Notes: a model not told the origin generated them from the sequence alone. 5,711 nt of DNA from Chloroflexota bacterium (GCA_021777365.1 JAJYDP010000354.1:1-5711); one strand, 5' to 3'. Shown: positions 1 to 5,302, numbered from the stretch's first letter. A program made the numbers and translations.

Positions 1-36
1 CGGGAGATCGCCGAGTCAGCCGAGGACTGGGGCTGA
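1..36 (+). CDS. 3' end of an upstream gene (partial, unidentified)
   Basis: Frame 1 reads REIAESAEDWG followed by a TGA stop at 34-36. The acidic helical C-terminus and the lack of any overlapping better candidate make this a plausible tail of a gene that begins before the window. Eleven residues are too few to name a family. It is on the same strand as the lipoprotein gene but 451 bases away, so an operon link is unlikely. Confidence 0.35.
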   Translation, partial: REIAESAEDWG

Positions 37-139
37 CCACGGCCCCACGGGTTTAATTGCAAGCTTACGCGGTGCGCCCTTATCGCCAGCCACTTCACTT
101 TCACCTCCCGCTGAAGGCCATAGTCTAGGCGGCGACATT

Positions 140-342
140 GGCGCAAGAAGGATCTGCGCCTAAAGGTGTGAAACCTTTCCCTTGTATTGGTCCTCAAGGG
201 CCTGGTAGAGGCGCGGCACGGTGAGGTGCCTTGGACCCGACAGGCGCGACCCTCATCCTGTCGACCCTGCCTTGCAGGGTCCCCCTCACCGTGCTTCTCG
301 GCGCCGACCGTCGCGGCCTGCCGAATGGCCCCCCGAACGGTC
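140..342. ncRNA. Candidate structured RNA: run of perfect hairpins
   Basis: Five structures follow each other almost without spacers. They are GGCGCA/TGCGCC (140-145 with 155-160), AAAGGT/ACCTTT (162-167 with 173-178), CCCTTG/CAAGGG (179-184 with 195-200), a branched structure at 216-294, and GACCGT/ACGGTC (306-311 with 337-342) enclosing GGCC/GGCC. All arms are perfect. The second and third hairpins abut exactly. I do not recognise tRNA, tmRNA, RNase P, SRP RNA or a familiar riboswitch in it. The strand cannot be fixed from symmetric stems; + is slightly favoured because both neighbouring genes are on +. It could instead be a DNA-level structure such as the trace of a mobile element. Confidence 0.4.
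216..294. repeat. 11 bp perfect inverted repeat enclosing two hairpins (three-way junction)
   Basis: GCACGGTGAGG at 216-226 is the exact reverse complement of 284-294. Between the arms lie two adjacent perfect hairpins: CGACAGG (238-244) with CCTGTCG (257-263), and ACCCTGC (264-270) with GCAGGGT (274-280, three-base loop). A competing pairing, GGACCC (233-238) with GGGTCC (277-282), would break parts of both inner hairpins. An 11 bp perfect stem with two abutting 7 bp stems inside 79 bases is very unlikely by chance, even in GC-rich DNA. Confidence 0.6.
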
Positions 343-392
343 AAGAGGGCACCTTGCGGTTCAGTCGGCGGCCGCAATCGTGAATGCCACCG

Positions 393-461
393 CGGGGGGC
401 CTTAACGCGCGCCATGCCCAGGCCGCCTCGACCGCGCCGAGCCACTGGCGAGACCGACCCG
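393..461 (+). promoter_or_regulatory. Shared 5' element, copy A (lipoprotein gene)
   Basis: This 69 bp stretch nearly matches the reverse complement of 4153-4222, with two substitutions and one missing G. It ends 26 nt before the ATG at 488 and just upstream of the ribosome binding site. It contains CCTCGACCG (426-434), the palindrome GCCACTGGC (441-449) and GAGACCGACCCG (450-461). Related copies precede three other genes in the window in the same gene-relative orientation. No clear -10/-35 pair is visible inside, so whether it is promoter, operator or transcribed leader is open. Confidence 0.7.
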
Positions 462-474
462 CCCGACGCGTTCC

Positions 475-480
475 AGGGGG
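475..480 (+). promoter_or_regulatory. Ribosome binding site of the lipoprotein gene
   Basis: AGGGGG lies seven nt before the ATG at 488. The nearer ATG at 481 is in another frame and directly touches the purine run, so 488 is favoured; its frame also gives a lipoprotein signal peptide. Confidence 0.65.
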
Positions 481-487
481 ATGACGG

Positions 488-1102
488 ATGGGCAGGCACA
501 CCTCGGCAGGCCGGCTCCTTATCGGCCTCACGATCGCGGCCGTGCTGGGCGGCTGCGCTGCCGCTGCATCTTCGCCGCCTGCGGCGACGGCCGCCAAGCC
601 GGCGTCACCCCCGCCCGCGGCCAGCGCGCCGGCCCTGACGCCCACGGTGGCGCCGTCGGAGGCGGGCTCCCAACCGACGGCGGTCGCGTGTGGGCCGGTC
701 GCGGTGGTCTCGGGGACGGAGAACTGCTACATCACCGAGGGCACCGTCACGACCGACGCCGATGGCAGGAGCCACAGCCGGGGCGGCACCGTCCAGTGCA
801 CCGACATCGTCAATGACGCGCGCGTCACGGGCGCCGTCACGGGGACCTGGGCCAGCGACCGCTGGGGGACCGAGAGCAGCGGTGCGCTCGTCCAATGGGG
901 CGTCCTTCGGCTGGAGAACGAGGAAGGGGCCTGGGAGGGCCGCTACACGGGCGTCTACTCGAGCGACCGCGGCGACACCATCGTCTTCTGGTGGACGGGG
1001 ACCGGTGGGTACGCTGGCCTCACCTACTTCGAGCTGGTCACGGGGTCCGGGCCCTGGGTGCTCCAGGGCCAGATCTTCCCCGGCACCCCTCCCGCGCCGT
1101 AA
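488..1102 (+). CDS. Secreted lipoprotein, family unassigned
   Basis: The 204-residue product is predicted to be exported and lipid-anchored on the outer face of the membrane. Residues 1-22 form a signal peptide (two Arg, hydrophobic core) ending in the lipobox L20-G-G-C23, where Cys23 would be lipidated. Residues 24-66 are an Ala/Pro/Ser linker typical of lipoproteins that project from the membrane. Residues 67-204 form one compact beta-rich domain with Cys68, Cys80 and Cys104, repeated GT/GxW/YxG motifs and the tail QGQIFPGTPPAP. Its RLENEEGAWEG and GGYAGLTYFEL motifs recall a group of uncharacterised secreted proteins of Chloroflexota and Actinomycetota; that is from memory and untested. 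It appears to stand alone: preceded by the shared 5' element and converging on the next gene. No catalytic motif is evident, so binding or structural roles are as likely as enzymatic ones. Confidence 0.88.
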   Translation: MGRHTSAGRLLIGLTIAAVLGGCAAAASSPPAATAAKPASPPPAASAPALTPTVAPSEAGSQPTAVACGPVAVVSGTENCYITEGTVTTDADGRSHSRGGTVQCTDIVNDARVTGAVTGTWASDRWGTESSGALVQWGVLRLENEEGAWEGRYTGVYSSDRGDTIVFWWTGTGGYAGLTYFELVTGSGPWVLQGQIFPGTPPAP

Positions 1103-1150
1103 GACGTGCTGGACCTGCAGCCACGCGTGGGTCGCGCCGTCGTTCTCGTG

Positions 1151-1170
1151 CCTCTGTGGCGCGCCAGAGG
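1151..1170. terminator. Hairpin after the lipoprotein gene, possible terminator
   Basis: CCTCTG (1151-1156) pairs with CAGAGG (1165-1170) around an eight-base loop, starting 48 nt after the lipoprotein stop. There is no T-run, so intrinsic termination would be of the GC-rich, U-poor kind or would need Rho. Confidence 0.3.
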
Positions 1171-1174
1171 TCCG

Positions 1175-1207
1175 GCAGCCCCCGTTGGCGGTGCTGGTGG
1201 GGGCTGC
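1175..1207. terminator. 9 bp perfect inverted repeat in the convergent spacer
   Basis: GCAGCCCCC at 1175-1183 is the exact reverse complement of 1199-1207, with a 15-base loop. It sits between two convergent genes, where a bidirectional transcription stop is expected. No T-run follows on either strand. Confidence 0.35.
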
Positions 1208-1286
1208 ACTCGTGTCGGCGGGATTGTCAGACCTTTCCCCGGTACTGATCCGCGGCCATCCCGGCGCACCGGTCGCGGAAGCGGGG

Positions 1287-1309
1287 AACCCGAGGCTTGC
1301 TTCGGGCTC
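1287..1309. terminator. Hairpin in the convergent spacer
   Basis: CCCGAGG (1289-1295) pairs with CTTCGGG (1300-1306) with one G-T pair and a four-base loop, and the stem can extend outward past a mismatch. On the - strand it lies about 30 nt after the stop codon of the secreted-protein gene, which makes it a reasonable stop signal for that gene. Confidence 0.35.
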
Positions 1310-1321
1310 TCGCGCATGCGA

Positions 1322-1340
1322 TGACGCTGGAACTGCGTCA
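1322..1340 (-). terminator. Hairpin overlapping the stop codon of the secreted-protein gene
   Basis: TGACGC (1322-1327) and GCGTCA (1335-1340) are exact reverse complements with a seven-base loop. The TGA stop of the - strand gene (1340-1338) forms one end of the stem, so the 3' end of that reading frame is itself in a hairpin. Confidence 0.35.
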
Positions 1341-1805
1341 GGGGGCGACGGTGACCTGCGCCCAGCCGACGAACGGGACACCGAACAGCTGGCCGTCGAG
1401 GAGATTCTCGCGCTGGGTGCCGTACGACGAGGGCACCGTGATGGACGGAGAGAACCCACCTAGACCGTTCAAGACGACGCCAGTGATGACAAGATTGCCC
1501 CCGCCCGACGTCCAGGTGACGTCGCCCGAGTCGGGGATCGCGCCGGCCGGGCCGCAGCCTGCCCCGGTGTGCCCGCAGTCGGAGCCGGTGTAGGTGCCCG
1601 TGCCGTCCGAGCTGAGCTCGATCCAGAGCCAGGCCCCGCCGACGCCGTACTGCGCGCCGATGCTGTTGGCCGAGATCTCGACCTGGTAGACGGCGGTATT
1701 GCCGTAGTCGGCGGCGGCCACGCCCGGCCACGCCATCACCAACCCGCCCGCGAGGCTGCCCGCCATCACTCCGGCGAGCGCCAGCCTCCGCACCCGAGAA
1801 CCCAT
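1338..1805 (-). CDS. Small secreted beta-rich protein, family unassigned
   Basis: The 155-residue product has a clear signal peptide: Arg-rich start, hydrophobic core 8-28 and a probable cleavage after Ala32 (VAAA before DYG). The mature part of about 123 residues is rich in Gly, Ser, Thr and beta-strand patterns, with one likely disulfide pair, Cys77 and Cys84, in DCGHTGAGCG. Recognisable blocks are YQVEISAN (40-47), AWLWIELSSDGTGTYTG (58-74), GDVTWT (94-99) and ITVPSSYG (122-129). These recall an uncharacterised secreted family of high-GC bacteria, by memory only. The frame is open further upstream to an ATG at 1967, but the ATG at 1805 is chosen because a strong ribosome binding site precedes it and the signal peptide begins there. 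The region upstream of 1805 is the 5' element copy D. No enzymatic residues can be named. Confidence 0.85.
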   Translation of the reverse strand: MGSRVRRLALAGVMAGSLAGGLVMAWPGVAAADYGNTAVYQVEISANSIGAQYGVGGAWLWIELSSDGTGTYTGSDCGHTGAGCGPAGAIPDSGDVTWTSGGGNLVITGVVLNGLGGFSPSITVPSSYGTQRENLLDGQLFGVPFVGWAQVTVAP

Positions 1806-1811
1806 CGCGTG

Positions 1812-1819
1812 CCCCCCTC
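1812..1819 (-). promoter_or_regulatory. Ribosome binding site that fixes the start at 1805
   Basis: On the - strand GAGGGGGG ends six nt before the ATG at 1805. The alternative upstream ATG at 1967 has no comparable site, and starting there would put about 54 residues, including translated regulatory element, in front of the signal peptide. Confidence 0.65.
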
Positions 1820-1843
1820 GGCGCGCACAGGGCCGCCACCCCA

Positions 1844-1891
1844 GGAGTCGGTCTCGCCATTGGCCCAGCCCGCGTCGGCGACCGGTCGAGG
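1844..1891 (-). promoter_or_regulatory. Shared 5' element, copy D (secreted-protein gene at 1338-1805)
   Basis: This is the most diverged copy. On the - strand it has CCTCGACCG (1891-1883), the palindrome GCCAATGGC (1864-1856) and GAGACCGACTCC (1855-1844). In copies A and B six bases separate the first block from the palindrome; here there are eighteen, an insertion of about one helical turn. The palindrome lies 50 nt before the start codon, against 33-39 nt in the other copies. Confidence 0.55.
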
Positions 1892-2086
1892 GACGCGGGG
1901 CTGGAGGGCCGATACCCATGCCCCCCAGGAGACGCGACGATGGCATCCCAGCATCTGGCGCTGCCACTACCCCGGCAAGTCAGTGCTGCCGCTTGACCGA
2001 ACGCGCACCATCCGGTACCCACGACATCGTTGACGTGCTTTTCGCCGATAGCGTCTGGACCGGGAGCGGGCTTGTGATCGGGGAAG

Positions 2087-3355
2087 CTACTGCGGGCTGC
2101 GCGCTTCGGGAGCCGCATCGGTGCGGTCAAACGTCGCGACGATCTCTCCTCGCCGGTGTTCGTCGATCCACTCGCCCAGGCCCGCCCCGCTGCCGAGCAC
2201 GAGCAGGAGGTCGACGAGCGCCGCGGCGAGGAACAGGACGCGCCATATCGTGCCGCTCTTGCCCGGTCGTCGCACCACCGAGCGGCTGGAGTATCCGTGC
2301 TCAGCGAGCGCCTGTGCCTCGCTCGCCAGGAGCGCCTCACCCTCGGTGTCGGGCGGATAGCGCCGGATCACGGTCGTCGCGGCACCGTCGGCGATCGCGC
2401 GCGCAAGATCGACAGAGAGTGGTTTGCCGCGGGCCGCTGACGGCGCCGTCACTGCGAGCGTCTCCCCGCGGCGCCAGGCGACCACGCGGCCGACGCCGAT
2501 GGCGGTGCCATGCCCGGCCAGGAGGGGGACGCTGGACCACGCGCATAGGCAGGCGACTCCGGTAACCAGGTCCACCAACGTGATACCTGTCGCCCCGCGG
2601 TCAAGCCTGGCGACTGTCAGCACAATCAGCGCGACGGGCAACGCAAGGACGCCGCCGATCAGGGCGCCACGCGGGGTCGTACGACTCGGCGCGATCGCCG
2701 ACAGCAGCCCGGTCACGAAGCTGCCACCGGCAAGCAGCGCCACGGCCCAGACCACTTGGTCCATAAGAACGGCGAGCAGCGCGGCTCCCGCCGAGAGAAG
2801 CACGCCGATGGTGGGGAGAGCAGAAGACCAGTCAACCGTCGGCTTGGCGACGCTCTCGGTGACCAACGCCGCGGCCGGCGCTCGGAGGGGCCCGCCGGCT
2901 GCGACACCGAGGTGCCGGACGAGCGAGAGTCCATCGACAGCGAGGCCGCCGAGCACCATGCCGATCCCCAGTGGCGGGGCGGCCAGGATGAACATCACTG
3001 CCCCGGTCAGGGCGCCAACCAGTGGCCACATGGCCGGCTCGCCGGCCGCGGGGAGGAAGCCGAGCGCAGCCGCCACCGCCGCGGCGATTCCACAGACAAG
3101 GCACGCAGCCGCCAGCCCGGCGACCACTGGCGTCCAGGATCGCCGTCCGCCGCTCGCGAGCGACATGGCGATGCCCAGCGCGCAGAACCCCGTCAGCCAG
3201 AGCACTGCTGGCAGCAGGGACTGTGGAGCCTGCAGGCTCGCGAGGACGGCGATCGCCACGACGGCGACGATCCCGAGCGCCGATCCAGCAATGGCCCGTC
3301 GGTCCCCCATGGTGATCGTGCGTCGACCGGAGGGTCCGCGGCTGCCCAGTACCAT
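2087..3355 (-). CDS. Polytopic membrane protein, function unknown
   Basis: The 422-residue product is an integral membrane protein. Hydrophobic segments lie near residues 21-40, 47-67, 76-102, 109-145 (probably two), 182-222 (two), 232-250 and 257-280. A more polar region of about 80 residues follows (290-368), then a last membrane segment (370-392) and a short charged tail. The polar region includes YPPDTEGEALLASEAQALAEHGY next to the last helix; a similar DA-LA-GY block directly before a C-terminal membrane helix occurs in uncharacterised proteins of high-GC bacteria (recalled, not checked). No transporter signature, nucleotide-binding or enzyme motif is seen. The start at 3355 has only a weak purine stretch (GGGGGCAGG) upstream; Met16 at 3310 is an alternative that would begin just before the first helix. 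The complementary strand is also open over most of this stretch but gives a low-complexity Arg/Pro/Ser protein. Copy C of the 5' element precedes the gene. Confidence 0.85.
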   Translation of the reverse strand: MVLGSRGPSGRRTITMGDRRAIAGSALGIVAVVAIAVLASLQAPQSLLPAVLWLTGFCALGIAMSLASGGRRSWTPVVAGLAAACLVCGIAAAVAAALGFLPAAGEPAMWPLVGALTGAVMFILAAPPLGIGMVLGGLAVDGLSLVRHLGVAAGGPLRAPAAALVTESVAKPTVDWSSALPTIGVLLSAGAALLAVLMDQVVWAVALLAGGSFVTGLLSAIAPSRTTPRGALIGGVLALPVALIVLTVARLDRGATGITLVDLVTGVACLCAWSSVPLLAGHGTAIGVGRVVAWRRGETLAVTAPSAARGKPLSVDLARAIADGAATTVIRRYPPDTEGEALLASEAQALAEHGYSSRSVVRRPGKSGTIWRVLFLAAALVDLLLVLGSGAGLGEWIDEHRRGEIVATFDRTDAAPEARSPQ

Positions 3356-3383
3356 CTAGTGCGCCTGCCCCCGGACGGATCCA

Positions 3384-3444
3384 CGGGTCGTTTCGCCACT
3401 GGCTCGGCGCGGTCTCGGCGGCCTTGGGGCTGGTGCACGCCCCG
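3384..3444 (-). promoter_or_regulatory. Shared 5' element, copy C (membrane-protein gene)
   Basis: On the - strand 3423-3384 aligns well with copies A and B: AGGCCGCC, GACCGCGCCGA, the palindrome GCCAGTGGC (3403-3395) and GAAACGACCCG. Farther upstream, to about 3444, the match becomes patchy with small gaps. It ends 28 nt before the start at 3355. The central palindrome base is G, where copies A and B have C. Confidence 0.65.
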
Positions 3445-3534
3445 CGGGTGGCTCTCGCGCCAGCGCACCGTGTCCGTCATGAGCCAAGCGCCGCCCGCCC
3501 GCCGCCGCGCTTCCGGGTCCCCCGCGGTTGCGTC

Positions 3535-3556
3535 GCGCTCCGTGAGCCACGAGCGC
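3535..3556 (-). terminator. Strong hairpin after the second secreted-protein gene
   Basis: GCGCT (3535-3539) pairs with AGCGC (3552-3556), and after one bulged base CGTG (3541-3544) pairs with CACG (3548-3551) around a three-base loop, giving nine pairs. On the - strand it begins eight nt after the TGA at 3567-3565. The position fits a terminator separating this gene from the membrane-protein gene, but no U-run follows. Confidence 0.4.
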
Positions 3557-3564
3557 GGCCACCA

Positions 3565-4131
3565 TCAGGAGTGGCCCCAGGTCCGAAGAAACATGCCGGC
3601 GTACGGCACGTTCGGACCGTAGACGCACATTGACGCCAGCGCGCTCTTGGAGGCGGGCACCCGGGCTGTTCCGTTCTGGTCCCACTGGAACACCATGGTA
3701 AGTACCGAGTACTCGTCGGTCATTTGATCGACGGTGAAGTAGTGGCGGTACTCCCAGCCAAACATCCCGTAGAGCACCGTCGGCTGGGCCGGGTTGATCG
3801 TGTCCACCATCTGGCCGCCGTACACCATGACCGGCCTGCCGTCGCCGTTGACGTCGAAGTAGAGCAGCGCGTTGCCGGGATAGAGCGGTGCGCTGCGATC
3901 CACGGTGAAGCTGAAGGTTCCGTCCTCCGTGAATTCAGGCGGGATGGCCGTGTGGCAGCCGAACGTGTGGAGCCCTTCCGTCCAGTAGCCGGCGGGCAGC
4001 TGGATCGTCAGGGAGGTGGCCTTGTAGGAGGCGCACCACGAGGCGTTGTCACCAATCGCCGTGACGCCTGCCGGAGCCAGAAACGTCCACGCGAACAGGA
4101 CCGCTGCGGCAAAGGGGACCCGCCGCTTCAT
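3565..4131 (-). CDS. Secreted protein with a D-x-N-x-D-G loop, function unknown
   Basis: The 188-residue product begins with a signal peptide (MKRR, hydrophobic core 6-20, likely cleavage after V-T-A25). The mature protein is beta-rich and aromatic, with Cys33, Cys59 and Cys169. DVNGDGRPVMVYG at 93-105 resembles the start of calcium-binding loops such as those of FG-GAP repeats, but the acidic residue expected at the twelfth loop position is not seen (Tyr104), so metal binding is only possible. Other blocks are DGTFSFTVDRS (70-80) and the aromatic stretch GMFGWEYRHYFTVDQ (122-136). The frame extends upstream to an ATG at 4200 inside the 5' element; 4131 is preferred because GGAGGGAG precedes it and the signal peptide starts there. 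The gene appears to be its own transcription unit, with copy B of the element upstream and a hairpin downstream. Confidence 0.85.
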   Translation of the reverse strand: MKRRVPFAAAVLFAWTFLAPAGVTAIGDNASWCASYKATSLTIQLPAGYWTEGLHTFGCHTAIPPEFTEDGTFSFTVDRSAPLYPGNALLYFDVNGDGRPVMVYGGQMVDTINPAQPTVLYGMFGWEYRHYFTVDQMTDEYSVLTMVFQWDQNGTARVPASKSALASMCVYGPNVPYAGMFLRTWGHS

Positions 4132-4136
4132 GGGAA

Positions 4137-4144
4137 CTCCCTCC
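4137..4144 (-). promoter_or_regulatory. Ribosome binding site that fixes the start at 4131
   Basis: GGAGGGAG on the - strand lies five nt before the ATG at 4131. It is the best Shine-Dalgarno match among the genes here and argues against the longer frame beginning at 4200. Confidence 0.7.
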
Positions 4145-4152
4145 GCTGCGGA

Positions 4153-4222
4153 CGGGTCGGTCTCGCCAGTGGCTCGGCGCGGTCGAGGCGGCCTGGGCAT
4201 GGCCGCGCGTCAACGCCCCCCG
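4153..4222 (-). promoter_or_regulatory. Shared 5' element, copy B (secreted-protein gene at 3565-4131)
   Basis: Read on the - strand, this 70 bp segment matches copy A except for two substitutions near its upstream end and one extra G. It contains TTGACG, a possible -35-like box, but no -10-like box follows at the usual distance. The palindrome GCCACTGGC is at 4173-4165, and the element ends 21 nt before the ATG at 4131. Copies A and B face each other, forming a long inverted repeat about 3.7 kb apart. An ATG inside the element opens a frame MPRPPRPRRATGETDP, in frame with the gene here but not in copy A. Confidence 0.7.
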
Positions 4223-4580
4223 TGTACGGGGCAAGCATCGGGCTGCTTGATGCCGGTGCAAGAGCCGAAGGACCCGAAGGTCAAGCGCTCCGTCAAGCAC
4301 TGGCCGCCCGGACGGGAGGCCCCGACGGGCGCCGGCTCGCGGTTGCACGAGCGCCAGCGCGGCTGCCGCGTCCACGTGGAGCGGGGTGCGGACAGCTTGC
4401 CCTGGCGTATCCTCGCAGCCAGCTGGCCAACCGGGTGGAGCGGCGTCTCCCAAGGCTGCGAGGCCACATGGGGCACAACAGTCACTCCAGCGCGCAAACC
4501 GCTGCGCAAGTGGGATGAACTGGTGACAGGTTGGTCGGGGCGCCTGGGACAGCCCCGCGACCACCGACCTTCCGATCACG
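4223..4580. other. Gap without a convincing gene
   Basis: Several frames are open on both strands, but none gives a protein-like translation across its length. The one fragment that stands out is on + at about 4399-4515, reading YPRSQLANRVERRLPRLRG then HMGHNSHSSAQ before a stop. It faintly recalls the C-terminal LGH box of tyrosine recombinases but lacks the expected tyrosine. A GC-rich hairpin, CGGGGC (4536-4541) with GCCCCG (4552-4557), lies near the end. Confidence 0.4.
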
Positions 4581-4744
4581 ATGCGGCTGGCCGAGCCGCC
4601 GGAGCCTTTCGACTGGCTCCGAAGCGCATGACGCGCCGGCCCCGCTGCCCAGCCGAGCGCGCCACGGACCGTGAGGTCGGCGGGGTTGCAGCCGTGCTGG
4701 TTGCCGGGTCGGAGAAAGCGGCTGCCCACCGACTCGGCCTGTTC
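4581..4744 (+). pseudogene. Relic of a LuxR-type helix-turn-helix protein
   Basis: Frame 2 (4652-4744) reads ERATDREVGGVAAVLVAG then SEKAAAHRLGLFHSTAQ, which follows the LuxR/GerE pattern: LTxRExEVL, a first helix, then an A-x-RLGLS-x-STV recognition helix. The expected Ser after GL is Phe, the Val after ST is Ala, and the conserved sequence after the recognition helix is absent; a stop comes at 4787-4789. Upstream in another frame, an ATG at 4581 opens MRLAEPPEPFDWLRSA, a plausible N-terminus, and a third frame near 4627 reads HDAPAPLPSRA. Two frameshifts would join these into one short regulator. An intact relative would bind DNA as a dimer and control transcription; this copy cannot make such a protein. 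The identification rests on motif recall. Confidence 0.5.
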
Positions 4745-4863
4745 CACTCGACCGCACAGCCCTGCAGCGGGATCGACCCCGGCATCTGACCTACCCCGAC
4801 GATGTCTGCCACCTGCCTGAAAGAGGACGGCGCGGGCAAGGTCCGGATGTCGAGCGACCTCGA

Positions 4864-4880
4864 CCGCCCACGAACGGCGG
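4864..4880 (-). terminator. Short hairpin downstream of the helical-protein gene
   Basis: CCGCC (4864-4868) and GGCGG (4876-4880) pair around a seven-base loop, about 24 nt beyond the TAG stop of the - strand gene. The stem is short and has no U-run, so the terminator assignment is weak. Confidence 0.2.
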
Positions 4881-4903
4881 CTACGACGCGCCGATCGCTC
4901 CGG

Positions 4904-5302
4904 CTATATAAGATCGTTCAACGCCGCCTCGGCGCGGAGGACCGCGCGGTGCCGGTCGGCGAGCGCGCTGCGGCCGCCGATCGCCAGCAGGACCAGCGCG
5001 TCGGCCTCCTGGGCGAATCCCACGGCGTCGGCGTCCGCGCGCACCAGCCGGTCGATCGCGCCCGCAAGCGAGCGTGCCAGCTCGTCGCCAACGCGGTGCA
5101 GTGCCGCGCGCTGCAAGCGAACGGTCTGCGCGGCCTCCCGGAGCAGGCTGTCCTCGCTCCGCTCCGCCTGGGCCAAGAGCTGGTCGAGGCGCGCCCCCGC
5201 CTCGCTCTCGGCGATACGGCGCGTCTCGCGTAGCGACTCCATGCCCCGGGCAGCCTCGCCGGCGCGGCAGCGCGCGTCCACGTAGCGCTGCCGCGCATCC
5301 AT
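4904..5302 (-). CDS. Small all-helical cytoplasmic protein, function unknown
   Basis: The 132-residue product has no signal peptide or membrane segment and is rich in Ala, Arg, Glu and Leu. Heptad-like spacing of Leu and Ala through residues 20-95 suggests a coiled coil or helical bundle, for example LDQLLAQAE and LLREAAQTVRLQRAALHRV. It contains a single Cys (residue 12). The start at 5302 has only a weak GGGGG run upstream; Met21 is an alternative. It lies 37 nt downstream of the partial gene at 5340 on the same strand, so the two may be co-transcribed. It lacks the 5' element found before the exported-protein genes. A shadow frame shifted by one covers almost the same stretch, but its Arg/Pro/Ser/Trp-rich product is less protein-like. 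The family is not recognised. Confidence 0.65.
   Translation of the reverse strand: MDARQRYVDARCRAGEAARGMESLRETRRIAESEAGARLDQLLAQAERSEDSLLREAAQTVRLQRAALHRVGDELARSLAGAIDRLVRADADAVGFAQEADALVLLAIGGRSALADRHRAVLRAEAALNDLI

Larger units (their letters stand above)
37..487. other. Gene-free gap before the lipoprotein gene
   Basis: No frame in this stretch gives a protein-like translation; the short open frames are Arg/Pro/Ala-rich readings of GC-rich DNA. It contains an AT-richer patch at 50-66 that could mark a promoter (TTGCAA at 57-62, with no convincing -10 box), a run of hairpins from 140 to 342, and the repeated 5' element at 393-461 that precedes the lipoprotein gene. Confidence 0.6.

Noticed and set aside
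414..461. Conserved leader peptide MPRPPRPRRATGETDP in copies A and B of the element
   Set aside because: The sequence is readable in both copies, but it is in frame with the downstream gene only in B, has no shared stop, and copy C lacks the ATG. Conservation is better explained at the DNA or RNA level.
393..461. Copies of the element as a miniature transposon
   Set aside because: No terminal inverted repeats or target duplications are visible, and all four copies sit just upstream of start codons in the same orientation, which transposition alone would not give. It remains possible for the A/B pair.
605..1459. 284-codon open frame on the - strand
   Set aside because: It runs antisense through the lipoprotein gene and into the next gene, and its Arg/Pro-rich product looks unlike a folded protein.
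1024..2340. 438-codon open frame on the - strand
   Set aside because: It overlaps the convincing secreted and membrane protein genes in another frame, and its product is low-complexity Arg/Ser/Pro/Gly without domains. Long spurious frames are expected in DNA this GC-rich.
2424..3359. 311-codon open frame on the + strand
   Set aside because: It is antisense to the membrane-protein gene and encodes an Ala/Ser/Thr/Pro-rich product with no hydrophobic or domain pattern; the - strand frame has regular membrane helices.
4046..4789. 247-codon open frame on the + strand as a single gene
   Set aside because: Its first part is antisense to a secreted-protein gene and crosses the 5' element; only its last third resembles a known family. 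I treat that part as a relic rather than a whole gene.
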